Origin: a virus
Virus record (IMG/VR): IMGVR_UViG_3300034198_001850
Span: 1 to 20,088 of that record
Reading direction: 5' to 3' (one strand)
DNA length: 20,088 bases
Of this stretch, positions 1 through 7,770 are shown in pieces. A model generated the notes under the pieces. That model made no database searches and had not been told where the DNA came from. It saw only the letters and a list, made by a program, of their open reading frames with translations. Positions within the stretch are counted from its first letter, which is position 1; each line of letters starts with the position of its first letter. Position numbers and translations under genes: made by a program.

Positions 1-63
1 TAGACTAGACACACTAGTTGTGCCTGTAATTGTTTGTACGTTTACTATATTTGGAGCTGCCAT
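1..63 (-). CDS. Virion structural protein, N-terminal fragment (partial, cut by window edge)
   Basis: An ATG at 61-63 on the minus strand opens a frame that stays open to base 1, giving 21 codons beginning MAAPNIVNVQTITGTT. A good ribosome site (AAGGAA) lies about seven bases before the ATG, and a T4-late-like GATAAATA lies further upstream. From memory, a start of the type M-A-x-P-N-I-V-N-V-x-T-I-T-G is common in small structural proteins next to fibre genes in T4-like aquatic phages; I cannot confirm this without a search. The gene follows the 979-residue fibre gene by 20 bases on the same strand. Only the N-terminus is visible, so the function stays at 'probable virion protein'. Confidence 0.6.
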   Translation of the reverse strand, partial: MAAPNIVNVQTITGTTSVSSL

Positions 64-80
64 GATCTATTCCTTTTGTA

Positions 81-88
81 TATTTATC
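81..88 (-). promoter_or_regulatory. T4-late-promoter-like box GATAAATA
   Basis: On the minus strand the sequence reads CGGATAAATATAC, 18 bases before the ATG at 63 and overlapping the TAA stop of the upstream fibre gene. It matches the T4 late consensus TATAAATA at 7 of 8 positions. The same string CGGATAAATAT occurs upstream of the gp13 gene at 4456-4463 with nearly the same spacing to its start, which argues against chance. Confidence 0.55.
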
Positions 89-3023
89 CGCCAAAAACCA
101 TCGACATGGCAATTGCTTTACCAGTGCTCGCTGGCTTGATTCCGCCTACAAACACTGTTGTTCCGGCTTGTCCAATGTTAATTGTACCTGTAACACCGGC
201 ACCTACGTTTAGTATACCACTAGTTACGTTGGTTGTTATTGTAGCTGTACCACTAGTGCCGTTACCATATACGCTTAAGATGTTGTTGTAAGTAGGATTA
301 CCTAAAATCCAAGTTGTAGCACTGGCCGCGCTGGTCGCTACGTTGATGCTAGTTGCCGCACTGTACTCGTTTACAGTAGTTGCGTTGCTGGTAGCATGGT
401 TAAATGTAGTACCAGATGCTACGATAGCCGGGGTATTAATGTTAGTGGTAGCTAGGAATGTAGCTGTCTTGATAGTACCATAAGTACCACTTGAGAAGGT
501 GTTACCAGATTCTGTACCATTTACAAACCATTCTAGATAGTTTGTTGCATTAGATAATACCAGAGCGGCATTAAGATCAGCGCCGTTATAGTAGTGGAAT
601 CGTAAACCGATATCCTTACCATCACTCGATCCCCATGTTCCACCTACGCCACCTGTTGGTGCATGTAGCTCGATCAAGTTGTCAGTGTAGACTGTGTTGT
701 TACCTTGAACGTATGTTGTAGTACCGTTGAATGTGGCCGTTCCTGTAACAGTCAAGTTACCTGGAACGGTTACGTTACCAGCACCAGTACTTGAAATTGC
801 CAGTGTACCTGAGTTATCAGTTAGAGTGACTGTACCAACTGTGATTGAACCAGGACCAACATATAGACTTCTCCAACGTTTGCTAGGACTACCCAGGTCA
901 TAGGTAATGTCAGTTGCTGGTGCAATAGTTTGATAACTTGCACCTAAGAATGTGCGTACCGCACGTTGAGTCGGAACTTTTGTATCCGAGTTTTGACTTA
1001 TTGTACCGTCTGTTGAAAATTCATCTACTTGTGCGCCAAGCTGTGCGCCGATTGAACCTAGTTTCAAACTGGTCAAACCGCTCAAATTAAACGCTGACGC
1101 ATTAAGTGTTGCGGCACCAGTTGCTTGGTTAACACTAAAATATTGACCTACACTAAAATTACCATCTTGGTCGGTGGCCACATAGTAAACACGACCCGGT
1201 AGTGCGTAGACTGTTTGATTAGCAGGTGTCGGGCTTTGACTTGGAACGCCAGGATAGTTAGTAGTAGCAATACTACCAGTACCAATACTTAGGAAATCGT
1301 GTCCAGTTAGTCGTACCTGACTAAAGTTGTAGCGAATTTGCAGTGCATTTCCGTCTACGCTTGGAGTTGTTTTTTGTCCTGCTAGTGTAACTGTAATAAC
1401 GCTACCGGTATTGATCCAACTGCCCGACACTGCTTGGATAACATAAGCGCCACCTGAATCAGCACCGTTAGTAAACTGTAAACTTGCACCAACTGTTGGT
1501 GCCGCTGTTAGACTGCTAAGGACCAGTAGGTAGTTTGATTGACCAGTTGCCGCTGTTACTGTAGCTGTTGCGTTACTTGTGCCGCCAGTAATCACGTTGG
1601 TTCCGTTAAATGTTCCGCTAACGCCCTTGTAATAAATGTAACCTGTTTGTACACTAGTTACAGTACCAGTTGCATTGCTGGTTGCCTGAGTAATTGTTTC
1701 ACCAACTTGGAATGACCCAGATAATGTTGCTGTGTTGATAGTCAACATGTTACCATACACGGTACCAGTTACTGGCGATTCTGTAGTGTCATATCCTCTT
1801 GATACTGCACCATACTGTCCGTATGAGTTATTACCTGATAGTGAACGAATCTTACCACCACCTGTAGTAGCATAGCCAAAATAGCAATAGTAGGTAAACA
1901 CTGAAACTGCTTCAACACGACCGCCGTCTTTGGCCCATAGACCAACACCTAGGTCTAGTATACAGTTGTAAGCCCAGAATACAATACTCTTGTTGCCACT
2001 TGCTTGTACGCTTCCGTCGACAATAGCACCAACACCGCCTGAGCTTTGTGCTGTACAATCTTTAACATAGGGACTTTTTGTAATCGTTGACGCAGGATTG
2101 AGACGGAAATATACCCCGCCTATCGTTGCCTGAGTAATATCGTTTGCAGGACTGCCGGCAGTAAAACCAGTCATACCTGTTAATAACAATCCCTGTACCA
2201 TGCTTTGGTCGCTGAGCAAGAACATAGTACTTAGATTATTAAGTACTGGACTAGCATCTAAACTTCTAAACGTAAATGTCAGTGTTCCGCTTGGTGTTGT
2301 ATCAGGACTTGCTGAAATAATCAATGTATTACTATCAACTACAGTTGAAACTTTTTGTCCGCTAGTGAAACCTGTACCAGTGATAGTCATTCCAACTTGA
2401 ACACTAGCGGTGTTGTTGACTTTTAAGGTAGTTCCGCTCGATCCGCTAGCAGTGTAAGTTGCAGTTGTTGTAGCTGTTTTTGGTAAAATCTTAGTATCAC
2501 GCATGCCGTCACCGATAACACTAACGTTAGCTGGAACTGTGATAGGTAATGTTTCTAAGTAGTTACCGGCTTTAACGTAAATTGTTGCTGGACCTGATAC
2601 TGTTGCGCAGGCCTTTTGTAAACTGGCCCATGCATTGTTCATGCTAGTACCCGAGTTAGTATCTGAACCTTCTGGAGTTACATAAAATACAGCACCAGTT
2701 ACATTAGGGTATGCCCAACTAGGAACACCACTTGCTACTGTTAATACTTGACCGGTTGAACCAACTGCTAGTCTCTGATTTGAACTAGCACCATAGTAGG
2801 TAATGTCACCTGTAGTAGTATTCGAGTTTTGACCTTGTGCCATTATCTGCCAATCTACGGCAGCTAGGTCTGTGGCCCAAGTTCCTGAAGTATGTGCAAC
2901 TACGCAGATATAGCTTGATCCGCTAAAGCTGACAGCATCGTTAATCTGATAAGCAGTACTGGTTGTCCAAGCACCGCGCCAGTTAACTCTTAGTTTTCCT
3001 AAATTTATTGTGGTTATACTCAT
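84..3023 (-). CDS. Long tail-fibre-like protein with beta-helix domain (979 aa)
   Basis: This is a probable long tail fibre or tail-spike-like adhesin. Near the N-terminus (about residues 10-64) lies a Trp/Tyr-rich module (WRGAWTTSTAYQINDAVSF) like a small carbohydrate-binding module. It is followed by a 'GDITYYGASSNQRLAVGS' module seen in many fibres. From about residue 110 to 430 a right-handed beta-helix is likely: it starts VFYVTPEGSDTNSGT, contains IYVKAGNYLETLPI and VSVIGDG (pectate-lyase-like rungs), and ends with GGKIRSLSGNNSYGQYG. Residues about 190-250 hold a VGM-type repeat module. From about 567 a cassette starting [10 protein letters not shown] is shared with the giant protein at 12501-20088. 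The C-terminal third contains VYTDNLIELHAP, DIGLRFHYYNGAD and NYLEWFVNGTESG, familiar from fibres of T4-like aquatic phages. It follows a 199-residue fibre protein by 22 bases. The ribosome site is weak (GGATC). No catalytic residues were identified, so depolymerase activity is not claimed. Confidence 0.85.
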   Translation of the reverse strand: MSITTINLGKLRVNWRGAWTTSTAYQINDAVSFSGSSYICVVAHTSGTWATDLAAVDWQIMAQGQNSNTTTGDITYYGASSNQRLAVGSTGQVLTVASGVPSWAYPNVTGAVFYVTPEGSDTNSGTSMNNAWASLQKACATVSGPATIYVKAGNYLETLPITVPANVSVIGDGMRDTKILPKTATTTATYTASGSSGTTLKVNNTASVQVGMTITGTGFTSGQKVSTVVDSNTLIISASPDTTPSGTLTFTFRSLDASPVLNNLSTMFLLSDQSMVQGLLLTGMTGFTAGSPANDITQATIGGVYFRLNPASTITKSPYVKDCTAQSSGGVGAIVDGSVQASGNKSIVFWAYNCILDLGVGLWAKDGGRVEAVSVFTYYCYFGYATTGGGKIRSLSGNNSYGQYGAVSRGYDTTESPVTGTVYGNMLTINTATLSGSFQVGETITQATSNATGTVTSVQTGYIYYKGVSGTFNGTNVITGGTSNATATVTAATGQSNYLLVLSSLTAAPTVGASLQFTNGADSGGAYVIQAVSGSWINTGSVITVTLAGQKTTPSVDGNALQIRYNFSQVRLTGHDFLSIGTGSIATTNYPGVPSQSPTPANQTVYALPGRVYYVATDQDGNFSVGQYFSVNQATGAATLNASAFNLSGLTSLKLGSIGAQLGAQVDEFSTDGTISQNSDTKVPTQRAVRTFLGASYQTIAPATDITYDLGSPSKRWRSLYVGPGSITVGTVTLTDNSGTLAISSTGAGNVTVPGNLTVTGTATFNGTTTYVQGNNTVYTDNLIELHAPTGGVGGTWGSSDGKDIGLRFHYYNGADLNAALVLSNATNYLEWFVNGTESGNTFSSGTYGTIKTATFLATTNINTPAIVASGTTFNHATSNATTVNEYSAATSINVATSAASATTWILGNPTYNNILSVYGNGTSGTATITTNVTSGILNVGAGVTGTINIGQAGTTVFVGGIKPASTGKAIAMSMVFGG
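2270..2460 (-). repeat. VGM-type fibre repeat module in the 979-aa fibre
   Basis: The translated segment runs SGSSGTTLKVNNTASVQVGM, then TITGTGFTSGQKVSTVVDS. It shares the pattern 'GTTLxV...VxVGMxITGTGxxxGxxV' with modules in the giant fibre (17862-18084 and around 19180-19660) and in gp15 (7314-7530). It is probably a small beta-sandwich unit inserted in the beta-helix. Boundaries are approximate. Confidence 0.55.
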
Positions 3024-3042
3024 GTTAGATCCATTATTCTAA

Positions 3043-3050
3043 TATTTAGC
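3043..3050 (-). promoter_or_regulatory. Degenerate late-promoter-like box GCTAAATA (weak candidate)
   Basis: The minus strand reads GCTAAATATT 20 bases before the ATG of the 979-residue fibre. That spacing matches the better boxes at 81-88 and 4456-4463, but only 6 of 8 positions match TATAAATA, and part of it is the stop codon of the upstream gene. It is listed only because of its placement. Confidence 0.25.
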
Positions 3051-3645
3051 TGGAAAACGTAGCTATAAGGTTTCCGTTGCTGTCAAGACTGTATGCGTAT
3101 TGACTATTGCCCACATCGTAGGTGACATAAGTGCTGTTAACACCATCTGTGGTCATTGTTATATTTGTATCATCAATTTTACTATAAATCAAGTTGTAGT
3201 TAGCATCAAAACTAAAAGCGTGTACCAGAGTATTTCCGCTGATATTTCCCGAACCGTCTACTTTTAAGCCACCACTAGCAGGTACTATCACACTGCCTGA
3301 AACTGAGCTAGTTGCTACAGGAGTGCTGGTAACTGAAATCGTTCCGTCGCCTGCAACACTAATTCCAGAGCCAATTTTAACTCCGCCTAGTAGGCTGTTA
3401 GTGGCAGCGGCAATCGGTGCAGTAATCGATATATTACTAGAGCCATCAAAACTTACACCGTTAATGGTAACCGAGTTGGCCAACTTGGTCGCTGTGGCCG
3501 CATTGCCTGCAAGTATAAAATTCTTAACTACTGTTAGTGTAGTTTGTTCGCTGGTTAAGGTGCCCGATTCATTTTTAACAATCGCAGTTATTTCTGCGCC
3601 AGTTAGCGTACTGGTACTTGGGAGATCGGTAAACTTTACAGTCAT
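3046..3645 (-). CDS. Small tail-fibre-like structural protein (199 aa)
   Basis: The middle of the protein contains AGNAATATKLANSVTING followed directly by VSFDGSSNISI. The 'ATKLAxxxxINGVxFDGSxNIxI' motif recurs in tail fibres of many phages. After it comes LLGGVKIGSGISVAGDGTI, another common fibre unit. The N-terminus (MTVKFTDLPSTSTLTG) resembles attachment segments of short fibre proteins, and the C-terminus (about 140-199) is a less repetitive region rich in D, N, S and Y. No signal peptide or membrane segment is seen. The start is supported by AGGA about seven bases upstream, inside the end of the gp13 gene, whose stop is only three bases away; translational coupling with gp13 is likely. 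The partner and position in the virion are unknown. Confidence 0.7.
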   Translation of the reverse strand: MTVKFTDLPSTSTLTGAEITAIVKNESGTLTSEQTTLTVVKNFILAGNAATATKLANSVTINGVSFDGSSNISITAPIAAATNSLLGGVKIGSGISVAGDGTISVTSTPVATSSVSGSVIVPASGGLKVDGSGNISGNTLVHAFSFDANYNLIYSKIDDTNITMTTDGVNSTYVTYDVGNSQYAYSLDSNGNLIATFSS

Positions 3646-3648
3646 TTA

Positions 3649-4437
3649 TTATCCTATTACAAAATAATAACCAGTTCCGCCAGCGGCTAAACTAGTAACT
3701 TCCTTGTCTAATTTTTCTATTTCTTCTTTACTTTCTGCTAGAAGTGCAGTGCCGTTAAGTTGTATAGCACTTTGCGGTCCGGCAATTGATCCAAACTTGC
3801 TACGGCCCTGTCCTAGTATCTGTTTGCATACCGCTAGCGTGTAGTTGCGTAACCACTGTTTGGCATAAAGGTCTTGTAGTAACACCCAGTCAGGACGATA
3901 GTTATAGCTTTGTATAAGAATTTGCTCGCCTTGAGCAAAAGGGCGTTGTAGGATATTAAGAATATGTGTAGTTGATTTCCAGCTAAATTCAATAAAACTA
4001 CCAAACATACGTCCAACTAGTTTTTGATAGCCGGCAAACATATCATAAGTTGCTAGCCCGCCCATCATAGAGCCCGACATTAAATAGGTATTTGTATATG
4101 CCAAGTTGAAAGGTTCAAATAGTGTGCCGCCAGCACCCATACCAGTACGACTACCAATAGCTCTGCGAAATACTTGACGAACAGTAATAACTTCATCGGG
4201 CAGTCTGTATTCATTTTGATCCTGTATTAGTTCTAGGAACATATAACTTTCTTCAACTGCGTTAGGACTGCGCTGGCGATACTGTGCTAGAGCACGATCT
4301 AGTGCTATTTCGTAGTGCTTAGGGTCTAATTCTACGTCTACAATTCCATCGGCAAGCATGAGTTTAACATAGTCAAATACTGCGTTACGCTCTATAGTGC
4401 TGTTGCTCTGGGGTGTTGATGGTACTGGATCTGCCAT
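3649..4437 (-). CDS. 13: Neck protein gp13-like (head completion/connector, 262 aa)
   Basis: In T4, gp13 joins gp14 at the portal vertex after DNA packaging to make the collar that accepts the tail. The match to T4 gp13 as I remember it spans both ends. Near the N-terminus, 'AVFDYVKLMLADGIVDVEL' followed by a D-P-x-H-Y-E-I-A-L-D-R-A-L-A-Q-Y stretch parallels the T4 '[26 protein letters not shown]' region. Near the C-terminus, KQWLRNYTLAVCKQILGQ, then IQLNGTALLAESKEEIEKL and the terminal VIG, parallel the T4 'RWVKDYATALAKELNGQ ... TIDGQRLIEEA ... ILVG' order. Length is close to that of T4 gp13 (about 309). AGGAG lies about nine bases before the ATG and a late-promoter-like box lies 19 bases upstream. 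In T4 genes 13, 14 and 15 run in one direction; here 13 is inverted relative to the 14- and 15-like genes. Confidence 0.85.
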   Translation of the reverse strand: MADPVPSTPQSNSTIERNAVFDYVKLMLADGIVDVELDPKHYEIALDRALAQYRQRSPNAVEESYMFLELIQDQNEYRLPDEVITVRQVFRRAIGSRTGMGAGGTLFEPFNLAYTNTYLMSGSMMGGLATYDMFAGYQKLVGRMFGSFIEFSWKSTTHILNILQRPFAQGEQILIQSYNYRPDWVLLQDLYAKQWLRNYTLAVCKQILGQGRSKFGSIAGPQSAIQLNGTALLAESKEEIEKLDKEVTSLAAGGTGYYFVIG

Positions 4438-4455
4438 TATTTTGTTCTCCTATGA

Positions 4456-4463
4456 TATTTATC
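4456..4463 (-). promoter_or_regulatory. T4-late-promoter-like box GATAAATA driving gp13 block
   Basis: The minus strand reads CGGATAAATATC, then AGGAG at 4451-4447, then the gp13 ATG at 4437. It matches TATAAATA at 7 of 8 positions. If initiation falls 6-7 bases past the box, as in T4, the leader is very short with the ribosome site almost at its 5' end. Confidence 0.6.
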
Positions 4464-4467
4464 CGAC

Positions 4468-4475
4468 TATAAATA
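4468..4475 (+). promoter_or_regulatory. T4-late-promoter-like box TATAAATA driving gp14 block
   Basis: This is an exact match to the T4 late promoter -10 consensus TATAAATA, five bases before the ATG at 4481. With T4-like geometry transcription would begin at or next to the start codon, giving a leaderless or nearly leaderless message. It is back to back with the minus-strand box at 4456-4463, four bases away. Confidence 0.6.
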
Positions 4476-4480
4476 CTATT

Positions 4481-6034
4481 ATGCCAAGACTCTCCCTCTA
4501 TAAACCAGAAAAAGGTAATGATTATAAGTTCATGGATCGCACAGCCAGCGAAATGTTTCAAGTTGGCGGTACTGATCTTTACCTACACAAGTACCTAGGA
4601 CCCGAGCTTAAAACGTCCGGAACAAGCGACCAGCCTGTATACGGTGCTGTTAATGTAACTAATATACAAGATCTGCTGTTTTTAGAAAATCGTGATCGTA
4701 AATATGACACTGAAATCTACAGATTACGGGGCCATTATAGCGTGTCAAATATAGATTTTAATCTTAGTCAATTTGGACTTTTTATTGATAATGATACGAT
4801 CTATATGACTGTACATATTAATGATATTATACATACGATCGGTCGTAAACCCGTTAGCGGGGACGTATTTGAATTGCCGCATTTGCGTGATAATTTTGCA
4901 CTTAATGATTTTTCAGTAGGACTGCCGCGTTATTACGTTATCGAAGATGTAGGTCGTGCTAGTGAGGGATTTAGTGCCACTTGGTATCCGCATTTATACA
5001 GATTAAAATGCAAGAAAGTTGCAGACAATCAACAATTTGCCGAGATTTTTAATCAGCCTGCCAGAGACGCTAACGGAGATCCAATGGCGGACGGCACTAC
5101 ACTCCGTGATCTACTAAGTACTCACTCTAAAGAACTACAGATCAATGATCAAGTTGTGGCGCAAGCTGAAGCAGATGCTCCTAAGAGCGGTTACGAAACT
5201 CGTCAGTTTTACACTCTAGCAGTAGACACACAAGGTAAAGCTGTGCTTAACACAGCAGACCAAGCAGATTTAGATGCTAGTAACGTAGGTGGCGTTGCTG
5301 CCGGTGCTAATGATGCTGTACCTAATCGTACTGGCTACACTGGTTATCTAGTAGGTGACGGATTTCCAGTCAATGGATATGATTTTGGATTTGGAATACA
5401 ATTTCCAAGTGCTCCGGCTGAGAACGATTTTTTCCTAAGAACAGATTTTTTACCTAATAGACTATTTCGATTTGATGCTACTCGTTGGGTTAAAGTCGAA
5501 GATGCTGTTCGTATGAATATGACTAATAATGACTCACGTAGTACTCTTAAAACTGGATTTATCAACAACAACTATAACACTTATAATGATCAAGTGGCTG
5601 TGGATTATGTAGAGCTAGCTGTGGGTGCTACTATTATTAATACCACGATACCATATGTAACAGCACCGTATGTGACTATCAAATATCAAACAACGCAATT
5701 AGAATATGATCTTGCCACATATCCTACACTTATTTCAAGCTATCAGCACACTAGTCCGATTGGTATTATATCAAATTGCGTAAGAATTACCTTGCCATAC
5801 ATTGCTAATATAGAATCTTTAGATGCAGGATCAGCAAGTCAGAATTACGAACCTACAAACGTTGATGATGGCGGTACAGCATACAGTCAATCAGTAACAC
5901 CGGACAATATATTAGACGATGCTCCACAACAGACCATTCCGTTTGCTGGCGCATGGACAGTTACATTGTGGAACTACAGAGAAAGTCAACGCCAGAGCTT
6001 GTCAACAGCACTTAAACCAAGGGCAGATTTATAA
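4481..6034 (+). CDS. 14: Neck protein gp14-like (517 aa, extended)
   Basis: This is the probable partner of gp13 in the neck. The first 190 residues carry the expected order for gp14-like proteins of T4-like phages: MPRLSLYKPEKGNDYKF at the start, GGTDLYLHKYLGP, LLFLENRDRKYDTEIYRLRG, NLSQFGLFIDNDTIYMTVH, KPVSGDVFELPHLRD, and YRLKCKKVADNQQFAEIF. Around residues 285-345 comes a segment with FPSAPAENDFFLRTDFLPNR. The conserved-looking ends 'LKTGFINNNYNT' and 'RQSLSTALKPRADL' are separated by about 130 residues of unfamiliar, beta-rich sequence. T4 gp14 is about half this length. I chose ATG 4481, not the frame's upstream opening at 4397, because the MPRLSLYKP start is the family-like one and the late-like box lies directly upstream. 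No ribosome site precedes it. The stop overlaps the gp15 start by one base (TAATG). Confidence 0.75.
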   Translation: MPRLSLYKPEKGNDYKFMDRTASEMFQVGGTDLYLHKYLGPELKTSGTSDQPVYGAVNVTNIQDLLFLENRDRKYDTEIYRLRGHYSVSNIDFNLSQFGLFIDNDTIYMTVHINDIIHTIGRKPVSGDVFELPHLRDNFALNDFSVGLPRYYVIEDVGRASEGFSATWYPHLYRLKCKKVADNQQFAEIFNQPARDANGDPMADGTTLRDLLSTHSKELQINDQVVAQAEADAPKSGYETRQFYTLAVDTQGKAVLNTADQADLDASNVGGVAAGANDAVPNRTGYTGYLVGDGFPVNGYDFGFGIQFPSAPAENDFFLRTDFLPNRLFRFDATRWVKVEDAVRMNMTNNDSRSTLKTGFINNNYNTYNDQVAVDYVELAVGATIINTTIPYVTAPYVTIKYQTTQLEYDLATYPTLISSYQHTSPIGIISNCVRITLPYIANIESLDAGSASQNYEPTNVDDGGTAYSQSVTPDNILDDAPQQTIPFAGAWTVTLWNYRESQRQSLSTALKPRADL

Positions 6035-7770
6035 TGCAATTTTTCTATGACGGACAGATAAGACGTTACATCACACAGACTATTCGTGTGTTTAGTAATT
6101 TTGTAGTCAAATACGGAGACGGAACTCTTCATCGCATACCGGTCATGTACGGAGATCCTGATCGTGCCGTAGCTAGCATCATACGTAATAACTCAGAAAA
6201 CAAAGCTATGAGTGTGCCACGTATTTCCATCTATGTTAAACAACTTAGTTTAGATCGAGATCGCACTAGTGATGCTACATTTGTTAGCAAAATGCATTTT
6301 CGTGAAAGAGATATTGACACTACTGGACAGTCCTATACTCATGGGCAAGGACGTAACTATACTGTAGAACGTCTAATGCCTACTCCATTTAAACTTGATT
6401 TTACAGTTGATATATGGACCAGTAGCACTGAACAAAAATTGCAAGTATTAGAGCAAATCTTAGTCTTGTTTAATCCAAGTTTAGAACTACAAACTACTGA
6501 TAATTACATTGATTGGACCAGTTTAACTGTTCTTAATCTAAACGGCATTACTTGGGACAGCAAAACAGTGCCAGTTGGAAATGATACTCCGCTTAGTGTT
6601 AGTTCTCTCAGCTTAGAAACCCCAATTTGGATCAGCCCGCCTGTTAAGGTTAAACATCTTGGTGTTATTACTAAGATTATTACCAGCTTATGGGGCGCCA
6701 CAGATACTAGCCCAGTCGGTTATATTGAAGGTCTTGGTGAAGATCTAGCTGGTCCAACTGGAACTCCTGGTTATTCAGATTTACTAGCTCAGGAAATTAC
6801 CACCATTACTGACTATACTCTACAGGTATATAACAGCCAAGCTATAATTCTAAGCCCTACAGAGGGATATATTCCACGTGAACCTACACTGGATATTCCC
6901 GTTAGACAAGGGCAACCAATAGACTGGCACAATGCTATCAACTTGTATCCTGGAAAATTTACAGCAGGTTCGAGCAGACTCTATCTAGTACAAAGTAATG
7001 GTGCAGAAGTTGTAGGAACAGTGGCTATTAATCCTGCTGATTCAACACTACTACTAGTAACTTGGGATCCAGATACTCTAGTTACTAACACAGGTATCGA
7101 CAGCAATGGTATTTTTGATTATGAAGTAGGTTATACAGCACCTGCTTATCGAAACGGTCAAACAGGTAGTCAGGGTAGTCCCGGAACATTTGATGCTATT
7201 ATTAATCCGCAGACCTTTGTGCCAGCTGCCGCAGTTGCTGGAACACGATATCTAATCATTGAAGACATTGGGTCAACTGCTAATCTTGTAGACAGTCAGT
7301 GGACTACATCAAACGGTATTACTATAACAATGTCAGGTGCTTCAATTAATGGCACTACACTAACTATTAATGGACTAATATCTGGTCAAATCCAAGTAGG
7401 TATGTATCTAAGTGGCACTAATGTTTTGCCGGGAACTCGTATCACTGATGGCAATGCTAGAACTTGGACTGTAAGTAACACACATGGCTACGGTGGCGGT
7501 ACAGGATCACAAACTATCACCGGCTCGTTTGTTGGTCAGCCTGCTACTAACTACGCTACTGCATGGGGACCGTTGGTAGCAAAAGCTAACGACATTATAG
7601 AATATACTGGCACTCAATGGAAAGTTATATTTGCACATGCTCAAGAAACAACTACTATGGTATGGCAAACTAATATATACACTGGGGTTCAATACAAATG
7701 GAATGGAATTTCATGGGTTAAGAGCTTCGAGGGAGAATATACGCCAGGATCATGGAGACTAGAACTTTAA
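6034..7770 (+). CDS. 15: Tail completion and sheath stabiliser protein gp15-like (578 aa, extended)
   Basis: In T4, gp15 forms the hexameric terminator that caps the tail tube and contracted sheath and binds the neck. Residues 1-215 follow T4 gp15 in order: FFYDGQIRRYITQTIRVFSN (T4 GYFYNSSFRRYATLMGDLFSN), HRIPVMYGD, VPRISIYVKQL, RLMPTPFKLDFTVDIWTS, LQVLEQILVLFNPSLEL, and SLETPIWISPPVKVK (T4 'VNGWMYPPV'). T4 gp15 is 272 residues, so the remaining 360 or so are additional: a linker, a domain around residues 275-375, then GTRYLIIEDIG and the terminal region ending KWNGISWVKSFEGEY and WRLEL. A fibre-type repeat (about residues 427-499) interrupts this last region. Its start overlaps the gp14 stop by one base, with AAGGG about 11 bases upstream; its last 19 bases overlap the oxygenase gene. 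Confidence 0.82.
   Translation: MQFFYDGQIRRYITQTIRVFSNFVVKYGDGTLHRIPVMYGDPDRAVASIIRNNSENKAMSVPRISIYVKQLSLDRDRTSDATFVSKMHFRERDIDTTGQSYTHGQGRNYTVERLMPTPFKLDFTVDIWTSSTEQKLQVLEQILVLFNPSLELQTTDNYIDWTSLTVLNLNGITWDSKTVPVGNDTPLSVSSLSLETPIWISPPVKVKHLGVITKIITSLWGATDTSPVGYIEGLGEDLAGPTGTPGYSDLLAQEITTITDYTLQVYNSQAIILSPTEGYIPREPTLDIPVRQGQPIDWHNAINLYPGKFTAGSSRLYLVQSNGAEVVGTVAINPADSTLLLVTWDPDTLVTNTGIDSNGIFDYEVGYTAPAYRNGQTGSQGSPGTFDAIINPQTFVPAAAVAGTRYLIIEDIGSTANLVDSQWTTSNGITITMSGASINGTTLTINGLISGQIQVGMYLSGTNVLPGTRITDGNARTWTVSNTHGYGGGTGSQTITGSFVGQPATNYATAWGPLVAKANDIIEYTGTQWKVIFAHAQETTTMVWQTNIYTGVQYKWNGISWVKSFEGEYTPGSWRLEL
7314..7530 (+). repeat. VGM-type fibre repeat module embedded in gp15-like protein
   Basis: The segment contains GTTLTINGLISGQIQVGMYL, SGTNVLPGTRIT and, after a Gly-rich stretch, SQTITGS. 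The same order ([31 protein letters not shown], then [16 protein letters not shown]) occurs in the giant fibre at 17862-18084. It lies between two parts of gp15 that look continuous without it: GTRYLIIEDIGS before, and NYATAWGPLVAKANDIIEY after. Confidence 0.6.

Noticed and set aside
84-3023. Polysaccharide lyase activity of the beta-helix fibre
   Set aside because: The fold signature is present but I could not identify catalytic acidic residues, and many phage beta-helices only bind.
4397-4480. Longer N-terminus for the gp14-like gene starting at 4397
   Set aside because: It would run through the gp13 start, its ribosome site and both promoter-like boxes. MPRLSLYKP at 4481 is the family-like N-terminus.
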